A stretch of DNA of 64,000 nucleotides, taken from positions 2,604,001 to 2,668,000 of the forward strand of contig JAECYW010000002.1 of the NCBI GenBank assembly GCA_023014335.1, in the 5' to 3' direction. Below are positions 48,601 through 60,983 of this stretch, piece by piece. The number at the start of each line of letters is the position of its first letter. Position 1 is the stretch's first letter. This stretch comes from Galerina marginata (lineage: Eukaryota > Basidiomycota > Agaricomycetes > Agaricales > Galerinaceae). The notes beneath the pieces are model-generated. The model saw only the letters and a list, made by a program, of their open reading frames with translations, ran no database searches and was not told the DNA's origin. The translations under genes and the position numbers were made by a program.

Positions 48601-51600
48601 CACAGAAAATCATCAGTTGGCCACATCGCCAATTGTCGGACAAGCGCACCCAGAGTCTCTTGGAAAAGCTCGGGTTTTGATGTCTAAAGAGCTTGTCTGT
48701 CTTCTAGTTCCTAAGTGACAAATCCACTGACAATTTTATAGTTAAAGGGTTCATTCGATGGCTTCAGGCTTGTCCTCATTGGAGATTTGCACGAACAACC
48801 GATGCTCCATCTTAAAGTCAAACCATTCATTATCGGGGCACAGGATTGGTCTGGACAGGTATCATCCGTCACTCGCTTGATACACGGATTTTTGACCTTG
48901 CCATCTTCAAGTTACATGCAACTACGACCATGACTACCACTATTACCTACTGGAATTTAACCAATTCACATTGGGAACCTCGTATGAGCTTCATTTTATC
49001 TAAAATCTATGGCTCAGTTTCTGCCATCTAGTGATCGATCCTTGGACTTTAACAACTATGGTATCTTTTCCTATCTTGAGTTTTATAACGGACTAAAGTC
49101 TTGTTTAAAGGTTGCAAAGGAAACCTCAACTGGGGGCTTGAATTTAACGTTGTCGGCCCGAGAACGCCTCGATCTCAACATCAGCACCACATTCGTTGAA
49201 CTTGCACTTACCACGCTCAATACTTGGAGCCAAGAAGGAGAATCAGTTTTGCAGAAAGCTCGCGGCACATATGCTCCTTACCGCATACGGAATGAAACTG
49301 GGGCGCCGATATTTGTATGGTCTGACACTGACAGCACTGCCAACACCAAGGACGTTGACGCTGTAAAAGTCCTTCATGATAAAGTTATTGACTGGAGATT
49401 TGACGATTGGAAAACAATGCGTGAAGTACGACTTTTCTCGTTGGATGTGTATCTAACTAATGGCGTGTACTCCAAGCACGTTTCATCTGGTCAGCACAAT
49501 ATCGGAATACAGTTCGTCGAGAAATCTTGGGAGCAGCTGAGAGGTATTCCTGTCGATCGTGAAGGCGAGTTTGTGTTTTCACTGCGGCCCCGTACGGAAA
49601 GATACCCGAGCCGCCTACTTTGTGAGGTCAAAGTGGTCGACAACACCAAGATCGTGACTGTCCGCTCGACCTACAAAATTGAAAACCTGACCTTATATCC
49701 CATCGAATTAATGCTCGTCGACGACTCGGGACATCCTGTTTATTCACTAGAAAAAATTGTGCCTGGCAAAGATTTCTCCCTTCCTATTGAGGCGGTGACG
49801 AAGTACAGAATCAGAATTCAACCTGACCGTAAGCCCATCCATTACACTATCTGCATGGATTTCATGACCTATGCAGAGGGATTTGGTTATAAATGGAGCA
49901 CTCCCATCCGCTGGGAGGATTTGATATCAAGGAAAAGTTTTACAATCAAATGTCCTCACGCCGATCCCAATGAAGCTGCATTCAGGCTGCAAGCTTGGGT
50001 ACAAACAGACTCCATGGAGAGTCCTTCGTGAGTCTCTTCCCGTTTTCTTTCTACCTTCGATTTTAAAAATAGCCAGCAAATATCCTAAAATTAATCTCAA
50101 ACTTCGCGCCCCTCTTGAACTGGAAAATCTTCTCCCATACAATCTGGACTATCGTATTTATGACAAGAACACAAATCAGAACTGGAGAAGTTATCTCAGA
50201 AAAGGCGGAGTCATGCCCATCCACTCAGTTGAACTGGGCCATTTTATCTTACTCAACGTCAATTTGCAAGACACAGGTGATCTAGTTCCGTCAATGAATA
50301 TTCCCGTTCTCACTGTCACTTCAGTATATAAGCCCAGTGAATTCACGATCATCAACACAGACGGACATTCAGACTTCGACATCGAGTTTACTCTGACTTT
50401 GCGAGACCAACTGGATAGGAAGTTGGATCTGAAACTGAACTACGTGTTGGTATTATGGTCCAGCATCATAAAAAAACCTGACTCCTTTCTTCCTTTCAGT
50501 CGTCACCCAGACTCAGGCGGTGCTTTCAAAGTCCAGATTTACTGCCCCTTCATCGTATTGAATAAAACCGGCCTACCCTTTGCAATAAAATCTGTGAAAT
50601 CTACTCGAGCGGGGTCACAAGATGTCGCCGGAGACACCCGACCTGGTCAGTATTCAAATGTAATAAGCCAACGAATGCCCGCTGAATTGAATTTAAAACA
50701 GAAAACCTTCTCGAACCGACCCCATTTCGTGAGCAAATGAATTTGCGAATGTGACTTCCTGCTAATGTTTTCCTGGGTTTAGTTTTTTCCCATTCCAATA
50801 AGCAAGGCCATGAGTTTGTATTCAAAATCAGTGACTCAGTATGGTCGAAGGTATTTGGGTAGTCCTCTTCCACCTTCTTTTCATTGAAGAATCTCCAGGT
50901 AATCTCTTTTGAAGCTCCTGCTGCCGAAACGGAATTCGTTGTTACTTCACAGAGGCACAAGACCGACGAGTTTCACCTTGGTCTTTCATGGAGTGAAGGA
51001 CTAGGAAAATATAAGCTGACGAAGGTCATAACTCTTACTCCACGTTTCTTGATCACAAACCAGCTTCCCGACACCATCACTTTTCGGGAACACGGTGTCA
51101 CGCCAAGAGAACGTTTTTTGTCTGAGCCTGGGCAGAGATCTGCATTTCAGGTCCTCCGGTCAGGGGATCAAAAGCTGCTCACAGTTGCTTATCCTGGTCT
51201 AAATGCACGATGGTATTGTTATATCCGTATCTTTATATTTGATATTTTAGTTGATATTTCCTTACCTGTAACAGGTCGCCTCCCATAAACATCGAGGACA
51301 TCGGATCCGTGCACTTCCGTCTGGGTCGCCCGGGCGAACATGCAGGGCACGATCTTGTTCGAGCGGATATTCGAATCGACAGCTCGACAATCTTTATTTT
51401 CCTTAGCATCGCGACTGGAGATTGGCCCTTCATGATTGAAAACGACAGTGACTACTCTGTAGTCTTTTGCCAGCAGGTTAGTCCATGTCCCTTGGCCGTT
51501 GAGCTTAGACTGAGGCGGCTAGGACTCGGACGGAGACCAACAATCTCGGGAACCCATTAGATACTCGTTAGACCCACACAATGCGATGCCCTACGCATGG

Positions 51601-54296
51601 GACTATCCGGCTGCGAGAGACAAGAAAATACTTCTTGCCACCGGTACGGCACGGCGGGTCGTCGACATAATGGAAATTGGAGATCTCATCCCCTTCCGAT
51701 TTAACGTATGGTGTCTGTGCATGATGCTGCATGGCTGTGAACTGAAGTTTATCCTACAGGATCATCAAAGAACCAGGGCAGTCTCCCTTGATGTCCGAGC
51801 CGACGGCCAGAAACAAATCCTGCGCATAACAAATTATAATCCAGAACAGAGTCTTTATAAACCACGTCCACGAAGTGGCTCAGTGTCGGTTTCCAGGCAG
51901 GACACGATTTCCAGCACTGCCGAGGCATTCGAAGCTGTCACAGAACAAGTCGATTCAAATCTCACTGTTCTCGTTGATCTGGCGGGCATCGGGATCTCTT
52001 TAATCAACAAACGGATGGTCGAAGTGATATACCTCGTGGTCGATGCAATAAAATTCGAGTATACCGACAGCACGGTTGCGCAGTCAATTAATGTGGCCTG
52101 CGGCATGCTGCAAGTCGACAACCAGCTCCATGAGGCTATTTTCCCAGTTGTCCTACAGCCAACCCCGATAGCGAAGGAGTCGGCAGATGTCGGTGCTCTA
52201 CCAACTGTCCAAGCGTCAGTTATTTGGTTGAAAGATCAAGGTGAATTGAATCCCCGGACCTTAGTTGTATCGGCTTTCTGGCTCACATTCGGAACAGAGC
52301 ACGGCGTTTTGTTCATTAAGTATTGTTCGATTCTACTTCAAGCTCTAACGATTGAGGCGGACGAAGACCTTCTATTTGCGGTCTACGATCTTACACAAAT
52401 CAAAGGAGCCTCGTGGGAAGATGGCACAGCAGAGTACGCAATTCGCCGTCATCGACTTGTTGCCGTGACTGACAAACCTGTCCAGCGTGTTGATCCAACA
52501 TCCGGATGGTATTCCTGAACCATGCACCGATGCTGTTGGGCAAGATTTATACTTCGAGGTCCTCGAACTTCAACCCATTAAATTGTCGTTGTCCTTTATG
52601 CGGACTGAGAGGGTTAACAGCGAAGAAAAGTGATTGTGGATACCTTTGCTACATCCATGTTCTGATTTACATTTTAGGCTGAGCATAAAAAACCCACTGG
52701 CGGTCGTCGTCAACGCGCTGACGATGACAGTGGGTAATATCAACGATGCCCCTCTTGAAATGAATGCCCTTGCAATCAAGGATGTGCGGTTGACTCTGCC
52801 GGAATTATTGAATCGGATCACTTACCATTACAGACAAGACGTCTTGCGGCAACTCTATCGAATCCTTGGCTCGGCGGATTTCATTGGCAATCCAGTTGGG
52901 CTGTTCACGAATGTGAGCTCTGGAGTGGCGGATATTTTCTACGAACCTTTCCAAGGTGTTATTGTACACGGAAACCGTGAGTTGGGAGTGGGGATAGCTA
53001 AGGTTTGCCTCTGGTTCTTGCCCAGTTCTTATGGGTTCCATTCACTAAATGAAATACGGCAGGGTGCAGCCAGTTTCGTCAAGAAAACTGTATTTGGCGT
53101 AAGCGACAGTGTTACCAAATTTACCAGCAGTGTTGGCAAGGGTGTGTGCCAAGAGCCGCCGGGTCCTCTACCCAGATTCTTTGTTTACATAGGATACCTT
53201 TCAGGTCTATCGGCGGCCACCTTTGATTCTGAATATCAAGCTCGCAGACGCATGAATCAGCGGAGAAACAAGCCTCGTCATGCGATGTGTGTCATTTCCA
53301 GATTGTAAGCTATACTGCCTGAAACTATCAACTTTTAGATATGGCGTAACAGCCGGGGGTGAAGCATTCGCTAGCAGTGTGACAAGCGCTATGGAAGGTG
53401 TTTTTGTAGGCAATCCAATCTTCTCTTGTTTGGTTTGTGACCATTCTTGCCCAGATGAAACCCATCGAAGGCGCTGAATCAGAAGGGGCTCTTGGTTTCT
53501 TCAAGGGGGTGGGCAAGGGTCTTGTTGGGTACACGCTACTTCGCCTAGGAAGGAAAATGGTAGACTGATTAAATGGGCGACAGGGCTGTTACCAAACCAG
53601 TAGTAGGAGTTTTCGATTTGGCTTCCAACGTCTCAGAAGGTGTGTTCCTTTCTCGTTTCTTTTCGCTCGTTGTTTACTGATCTTTACTAGGTATTCGGAA
53701 TACTACGACGGTATTTGACAACCCAGAGAGAGATCGAGTCAGATTGGTCAGTGTCACGAACTCGTGAAGTTATTCTTTGTCTGACTCATCGTTTGAAGCC
53801 TCGCCTAGTTTCTGCCGATGGTGTCCTCAGGGTGTGTATTTTGGATTGCACTCCAAAGAGTCGCAGATTGACTGGAATAATTGTAGTCGTACTCCTCGCG
53901 TGAAGCTCTTGGTCAATCCTGGATGAAAGATCTGAATAATGGAGCCTATCGACGAGAATTTTATGTTGCTCACATCAGTAAGTACTTGCGACAAGGGTCA
54001 AAAAATTTACTTGACAAGTCTTGAAAGATTCTCCAGGCGCGGACAATGTCATCCTGTTGACAGCTTCTCAAGTATTGTCATTTTGGTCTAAGAAGCTTCG
54101 ACTCGATTGGGAACTACCGTTCACGCGCATTCAAGGAGTCACAATTGAAGACACTGGAATTCGTTTTGCACACAAGGCCGGAAAGGAACAAGACAAATTT
54201 GCATTCATACCAGACAAAGCCTCCCAGTCATGGTTTTTCAATCAGGTCGCTTCTGTGGTAAAATTGTTCAATGCTCGTCGAAGAATGGATACTTGA
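42604..54296 (+). CDS. VPS13: VPS13 lipid-transfer protein
   Basis: Vps13 is a giant rod-shaped bridge protein that moves lipids between organelles at contact sites. The start at 42604 gives MWWLDPGKEVLNV; introns join this to LFNRILAPYVMNLDLNQVNY, GQLTLRNLKLKKGALDKFQL and HLGKFTLSLHWMNLGNQPVE, the chorein N-terminal domain. Long exons follow with repeated beta-rich RBG segments, and a helical loop near 44320-44600. The C-terminal half includes the adaptor-binding beta repeats (about 49000-51300), the ATG2-like C region with DALTMTVGNINDAPLEMNAL-type sequence near 52700, and FQGVIVHGNRELGVGIAK near 52950. The PH-like end reads LPFTRIQGVTIEDTG and stops at 54296. The product is about 3,000 residues, within the family range. 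Some exon joins (for example near 50750-50900) were not fixed. Confidence 0.93.
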
Positions 54297-54412
54297 AGTG
54301 TCCAACATAGTCTTATTTCTATGTAAGTTCAGACACAATAGCCAGATTTAATATATAGGAAAAATAACATGATATCTATATTTCACTACTTTCATATTTA
54401 TTCAAGCAGAGG

Positions 54413-57400
54413 TCAGACATGCTTGGCGATGGGCCGGCTCCCTGTAGGCACTGAACTTGTGGACAGAACTGGAAGCGCCTCTGGTTTGTCTTTGACTATA
54501 ATTGCAGTTGAAGTACTTGATACCCGCTCTCGTCTTGTTTTTGGTGGAGCAGATAGTCGGTCCTCGATGTCTTCTTCATTAGGTATTTCAAGCATGAGAG
54601 CAGCATCTGTGTCACCATCACCATCAGCTTTTATGTTCTCAAGACTTGCATAACTGCCACGACGGCTGGCAGAGTAGGCGCTTTGGAAGTCAGTATCAGA
54701 GTCATCAGTCAACCCAACAGGTGCGGGGGTTGTAGGATGAGAGATGGTCGATTCTTGCAAAGTGGTTTCAGTTTCAACAGGGGAAGGTATGATCTCCGGG
54801 GTCTGTTGACCATCATCATTGACATCCAGAAATGAGTCTCGGGTGGGTGTCCTGTTCTCAGCGTCCGCACGAACGGCCAAAGGAGGGCTGGGCTGGGAAG
54901 ACAGAGCTCTCTTACTCTCGTCTGTCTTCCTTGCGGGCGTATTTGTCTGGGTTGACGATGTCGTACCACTTCTTGTCCTGGGCTTCGAGGTGGGCTTCGA
55001 ATGCGCCTTTCGGCTTCGGGAAGGACGCGACCGAGCAGAACCGACTTCCGATGACTCTTCGCCGCTTTCCTGTGTCGAAGAGTGGGATTTCCACTTGGGT
55101 TGTCGGCGGTCAGAGGCAAGGGCAGACTCCAGCTTCAAAGAGCGAGCTTAGTATGAGGCAGGTCAGAATCACAGTTCAGACTCACTTTCTGTTGAATCTC
55201 CAAAACTTTCTGAGCGATCTTATCGCTTTTTTGACTAATACCTTCGTCGACAGCATTCATGCCATCCTGAGGGACGTCAACGTCCGACGCCGAGAATCGT
55301 TTCTTCTTGCTGACCGTTGGCTCGTCTTCGTCGTCTTCGATAATAGTACCAGTCTCTCGGCCAAGCTTAGCCTCTTCTTCCACGGTCTCCATGTCTTCGC
55401 CATAGGATTCGGCCAAAGTTGATTCCGTCGCAAAGGATCGGAGGGGCCGTGATTTTGCAGCATCACTTGGTCGCCTTGAACGAGATCCAGAAACATTGGA
55501 AAGACGACTATGCGGACGCGAACTACCGTAATCCGAGTCATCAAGTTCAACCGCCATCGAGGCAAGCGCCCTTTCAATTTGTGCCTCAACTTCAGCAACC
55601 ATCTCAGCGCGCTCTTGTTCCATTCTGTCCATGGTCTCTTTCATGTGCTCCAGCTCCAGCATTGCTTCCTTGTGTGCACTCTCTGTATCTCGCAATTCTA
55701 TTATTTCAGTCAGTAAAAGTCGGAAGAAAGAAAGAGAAAGATAGAACCCACGGTTTTGGAGCTTCGTCTTTTCTACTGCAGTCAGAGTGACGAGACCGGA
55801 AAGTCGCTTGGTCTCTCTTTGCTCCTTGTTTATTTTCGACCTCAACTGGTTGGCTTCAGCACTGAGTTTCTCAGCGTATTGTTCGAAGGTAACGAATTTG
55901 TCCCGCCACAAGTCAGACTCGGTCATGAGGAAATTAAGACGGCGAGAAAGTCGGCCAATCTTGGTTTCGAGGTCATCACGGGCGTCCACGAATGCAGTTG
56001 CACGTTTGCGAATAGAGTGCTGGATGAGCTGTTCCGCAGCGGTCAGCTGAGGGGGACGTCTAGGTGTTCCAAACATGCTGATCCTTTTTAAGAATGAAGG
56101 CTTCTTGAACTGAAATTGAAATTAATCAGAGAAGTATTTTAAAAAAGCTAATGACTTGACGTTATGAAAAACGAACTTTGTCGGAGAGAACACTATCAAA
56201 CGCCTGAATAATGCGTGTAGAATGCCACCATTCCGGGGGTTTGATTTGGTCTGCAACAGCGGCGGAAGATGCACCTCGCTTCGCTTGGATCTTGCAGACT
56301 GGTCTAAATCTTCCAGCAGGGAAAGCTTCCTTGAATTCGCTATCAAATCTACTGTTAATACAATACAGCGGTTCAAAAATTCGCGATCGCACCTGGGTAC
56401 AGAATGATCGGGATGATAGTGGGATTCAAAGGCAGCAATGAGCCTTTGCCGATACTTCTCTCTTTGCTGCTTAACAGAGACGACATTCGGTGGAGGTGAG
56501 GGACAATTCCTACGAGGTTAGTCAGAAAACTATTCATTTTAAAATGAATTTAACTGGTCAACTTACAAGTAATTGATATCCCTACGAACTTTGGTCAGAA
56601 AGAGTGCAACTAGATGAACTTGAGGCTAGTAATAACTCACAAATCACAGACACAGACTTCGGGTGCAGGTCTGATACTATATCTGGCCTCCGTCGCAAGG
56701 CCCATTATCCAGGGACCAGGGTCGTCAATGTATATTTTCGCATCTCGAGAATGAACTGCCGGCAAAGCAATACCATTCCAACCTCGAAGTTCTACGAGGT
56801 ATTTGATCGTGGACACAGCAATCTAGAAGGGTAGTCAGGTGGATAATTCTCCTTGAAAACAAAACAGAAGCGCACTCCAAGCATGGCTGGGTATCTGGAA
56901 AAGAAAATCACTCTGCCAGTTGGGGCGAGAGCAATCTGAAAACAAAGGTGTCAGACTGGTAGCAGAACTCAGGTACGAACATACTTCGCATATAGTCAGA
57001 ATGTTGTCAATATTCAAGCATTTAAAGAGTGGCCACATAGTGAAATTGATATCCACTAAACCACGACCGAAATCGAGACCACCAGGGAAGCGGGCGATGA
57101 CTTCCAAGTTAGAATCACTGCCGTCGTTTTTAGGGCTGGCGTCGAGCTTAATTAGGTCACCCGCGCGAGGAGCTGGGTGTGCAAGGATTTTAGAAATTTG
57201 AAGGGTGTGAGATTGAACGTCCTTTGAAAATCGGGCCCACGAAAGGGTTAAATAATCCCTCATAAGGTCGTAAACAGGATGTCGAGAAACGAGTGCTTTG
57301 ATTAAATCATGAGTCTGGAACCGACATTTTTTAAAAGAAGGCTTACTGAGGGCATATGGAAGCCAGAAGACGGTGTCGCCAGGAAGAAATAACGTGCTCT

Positions 57401-58824
57401 CACCAGGGCCATGACCAATAGTGCTTGCAATCTCAAAATCACTCTCGCTCATGGCACCTTCACCTTCTGTTTCCCCGTCTGTTTCAGCATCGGCCCATGG
57501 ACCACGAGAGCTTCTCTTGGCGTTCCGCCGAGCTTGGGTTGTAGGGTCCTGGGTATCACTGACAGAACCAGAAGCATCAGCTCTCAAGTTCTTGAGGCGA
57601 GCCGTGACGGCGGACTGGGCCGACTCTTTTCGGGATCTCCCGGCTTCTAGAGTGCGCCGGATAGCGCTACTACGCTCAGCGTCAGCATGGGACCAGACGG
57701 TCAAACAGACGCCGTAATACGCAACAGTGTTGCTCAAGGGTGGATTAATATCGCCTGGAATTGGGCCCGGAGGCACCTGCAGAAGCGTTATGAGTACTAT
57801 GGCCCAATAAACCCGGGGGTCCGAGATACGCGGAGGAAGGGCGGGCAAAAGGATCATCGCTGTAAGGGTATGCAAAGGTAGCAGCAGACGAACGGTTGTC
57901 TGCATTCGACAGAACAGAAGCACGAAGAAGGTCACCGGAAGGTGTAGGTGCGAGGGGAGTATTAGGCGCAGGAAGATTAAAAGTGAATGTATGAATAGTA
58001 GATGCTGGTTGAAGAGTTGACGCGATCACTTCAACCTCACGAGTAAAAGAAAGCTGTTTCCGATCATGACATCAATGCAAAGCACAAAAAACGACACGAG
58101 TGTCAAAATAACTCACTTTAAGAGCCTTGGATAACATTTTTCCAACCTCTTGTTTGCTGAGAGCTCCTGCCCCCTTCAACACTTCCTCATTTTTGCCCCG
58201 CTTCTTCTTCTTCCCACCCCCAGCACCAGGACTAACGGTGCTTCCTAGCACCTCTGGTCTCCACCAGCGGTTTACAGCGCTCTCGCTGTGATGTAAACCT
58301 AGGACAGAATCCGGATCGGCGAGGGTCCACGTATGCGGTGATTTGGGTAGACCAGATACGACATAGAGTGATGTAAGAGGCAAAGTGGGTACATACGACG
58401 CTAAAGGAGGTGCGTCGCGAAGTGAACGAGTGGATACGATAGAATTACGAGTAGAAGCGGGAATAGGCTCCATGCTTTTGCGGTGTCGGATACCAAGTAT
58501 CCTGGACGCTTTATCAGGTCGTGCGGGGGCAAGAGCGTTGGGACTAGAATTGGTTGGAGTTGTGACGGTGATGTAGTCAAGCTCGTCTGCGAGCGCTGCG
58601 TCGGTGTCGGCAGAAGCCGCTGGTGCAGACAAAGAAGTGGGGGCAGAAATAAGGTTGCTTTGCAGCGAAATGTTGATGATCGGAACATTTGCATCGTTAG
58701 TGCCTGAGCTTGAAGCCCGTCCTGTGTCTTTTTTGGGCTCCAATTTGTGAGATACCTTGGTAGTGCTCGTCCGAGATTTCTTGTTGATCTCGAGCGACTG
58801 CTCGGAGTAGCGCGCCTTGAGCAT
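54413..58824 (-). CDS. DENN-domain protein with a C-terminal coiled coil
   Basis: DENN proteins are exchange factors for Rab GTPases. The start at 58824 (MLKARYSEQSLEINKKSRT) lies one base after the stop of a 22-codon upstream frame. A Ser/Pro-rich region leads to STIHTFTFNLPAP and, after a 58-nt intron, VAYYGVCLTVWSHADAERS (uDENN). Next are GDTVFWLPYALSKPSF, NIDNILTICE, IALAPTGRVIFFSRYPAMLG, KYLVELRGWNGIALP, HSRDAKIYIDDPGPWIMGL (cDENN and dDENN). The exon ending DSVLSDK splices to FKKPSFLKRISMFGTPRRPP, which opens a coiled coil (ATAFVDARDDLETKIGRLSR and following) and a long acidic Ser-rich tail that stops at 54413. The coiled-coil half might be read as a separate gene, but the frame and splice sites join. 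The Rab target is unknown. Confidence 0.85.
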
Positions 58825-58825
58825 C

Positions 58826-58894
58826 CTATCGGACGGGTATTGGACTCGCAGCGACAGCGGTCGCAGGCACTGCTGGCCGTCTCGCAGAAGCCAT
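58826..58894 (-). other. 22-codon upstream open reading frame of the DENN gene
   Basis: An ATG at 58894 opens a frame (MASARRPAVPATAVAASPIP and two more residues) that stops at 58826-58828. One base later the DENN start codon begins. If the transcript starts upstream, this frame would be read first and could limit DENN translation. It may instead be part of a differently spliced N-terminus. Confidence 0.4.
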
Positions 58895-59402
58895 GGTGAA
58901 GGTAATTAATATAAGTAGTGGGCGAAAGAGGGGGAAAGAGTGTGTACTTTGTGTGGAGGATGCTGGATAATTAGTTAGATGACCGTTCAGAACATCCTTG
59001 ACGCAAATTCCCAACCCGACTTTTCATATAAAGTAAACAAAGCGCTGTTTTTTTGCTAAAACACATATCAGCACTCAGGGCATTCAGGCGTACCCTTTTT
59101 AGGAGCTCCACGCGTTTCTCCACTTCACTGCCCGCTGGCCCCGAAAGTCCTCCGTATTTTGGCGTTAAACTATGCCAGGGGTTTGTCCCAGTCCTATCTT
59201 ACTTATTAACTCATGTTATGGCGACGAAGCGCCCGGTTTTCTTCTCTAACTGGGGAGGCGCAATACCTGCCAAATCAAATCTTATTTGTTTCTGTTTGCC
59301 CTCGTCATAATTGGACAAATTTATGGAAAATCAATATTTAAGCTGATCACATCACTTTCTGGGCGAAATTTTTGCACAAATGTGAATTAATTCGGAATGC
59401 GC

Positions 59403-59508
59403 GGGGAATGGCCTGAGAAAATCTGAAGAAAATGGGTCGATAGGTCTTGATCTGGAAGCTCAATCGCGCTGTAAAACTGTTGTAAATCAAAAAATCAGGC
59501 CATTCCCC
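59403..59508. repeat. 14-bp inverted repeat in non-coding DNA
   Basis: GGGGAATGGCCTGA at 59403-59416 is the exact reverse complement of TCAGGCCATTCCCC at 59495-59508, with a 78-nt spacer. Outside the arms, ATCACTTTCTGGG-type sequence at about 59350 also loosely mirrors GAAAAGTGAT at 59510-59519. It could be the remnant of a small inverted-repeat element or a chance hairpin. Confidence 0.6.
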
Positions 59509-60983
59509 GAAAAGTGATAAATAAAACATTTTCTCTCTATAAACCGCTATGCTAAATTGCCGTGTTGAGACGATAAACTGCTTCTAAAAATGTGCTGTGA
59601 CGCGGTGATTTGAGGCATTACGTAACCCATCAATCCGAATGCAAGGCTCATTTTCGAGACTCCAAGGTGATTCTGGGAACACTTCAAGGTTAAAATAATC
59701 CAATTAGTCTATTGCATACCCTTGGGTGCACTATCTCAAGGATTTATTCTATATTCCCAATGTGGTGTCGTTCATGCTGCATTTTGAGCATTTGGCACAT
59801 TTACTGTGGCTGTGTCATTAGTCATCCGCCCAAATCTGTCATAGGCATTGCACCTCCCCACTCTAACGTCGAAGGAGGCAACTAAAAGGAACGCGGTCAC
59901 GTGTGAATTTGGATCTCGATTTTGTCGATCATATGGTGAGGAGGCGCATGGTCCGCAAATGGGTTCGGCAGCTTAGTCATTGCACAGCCACCTCAAAACT
60001 GCCACACCGCAAAACCTAGGCTGCAAAATGATAATGAGGAAATTACAATAACAGAGAATCATCACTTGAGGGTTAAAGTAACTGTCAGCACTCCCATGTC
60101 TATTTAAGCTGTGTGGGTGTGTATGTGAACACAATCTCCCGTACTTTCAAGCCATCAGACACGTATTACATAATCCTTAAATGAGCTTTTGGCGCGTCGA
60201 ATCTAAAACCATATTGCACCTTCCTCACCCCCGTTTTCCTTCAAATAAAAGCGCAGACACATTTAATTTACTTGCCTCTTGGGGGCCTTGGCTCTACTTT
60301 TTTAATTTTCTTTCTTAATCCCTAATTTCGGTGCAATTTCTCAGGATACAGGCCAAAATTCGAAATTTCACGCCTGAGGACCCCGGGGGAAGTAAATTTT
60401 AACCCGATCTAGGTATAAATTTTGACCCAAAATGTTGTGATGCCGTCCAAAAATTGATTTTCCATTATATCAAAGAAATTGGCAGAAACAAAACAAGTAC
60501 AAACATCACAAGTCCCAAAGGGACGGTGCGCCTCCTCACATATGGAACCCCTGAAGTCGGTCGTGGTGATCGCCGGTAGCATCTCTCACACAAACCCCAT
60601 AAGCGCCTTCCAGAATTCAGAATCAGACGAAGACATCCTTTTCTGCCCTACACTTCACTAGTCCGCCACCGTCTTGATAGTTACCTGGGCAGCAATGACG
60701 GCACTGAGAGGCGAGGCAGGATGGTGAGGCGCGTCCCCGCATCGCCAGAACGCAGCAGAGCCTGTGGGTTGAACCTAAGGCTATATAATATGTTTTCCAG
60801 AAGGTAAATACTTCCGTTCGCTCCCTTGGAGACCCACGTGGCCGCTCCTGGGGTAGCATACTATAGCATACAGTTACAGTATCAAGTCCTTGACTTAAAT
60901 TCATGAGATAGGATGTACTTTGGGCGGAAAAAATTCGTAATTATGTAGGATATTATATACATACGCACTGCGAAAATCCCGAA

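Larger units (their letters stand above)
58825..60983. other. Long AT-rich intergenic region with an inverted repeat
   Basis: About 2.2 kb between two divergently oriented ends (DENN promoter; NIPA 3' end). It holds the 22-codon upstream frame at 58826-58894 and an inverted repeat described separately. The rest has runs of A/T and no open frame of note. It may contain decayed transposon remnants but I can name none. Confidence 0.5.
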
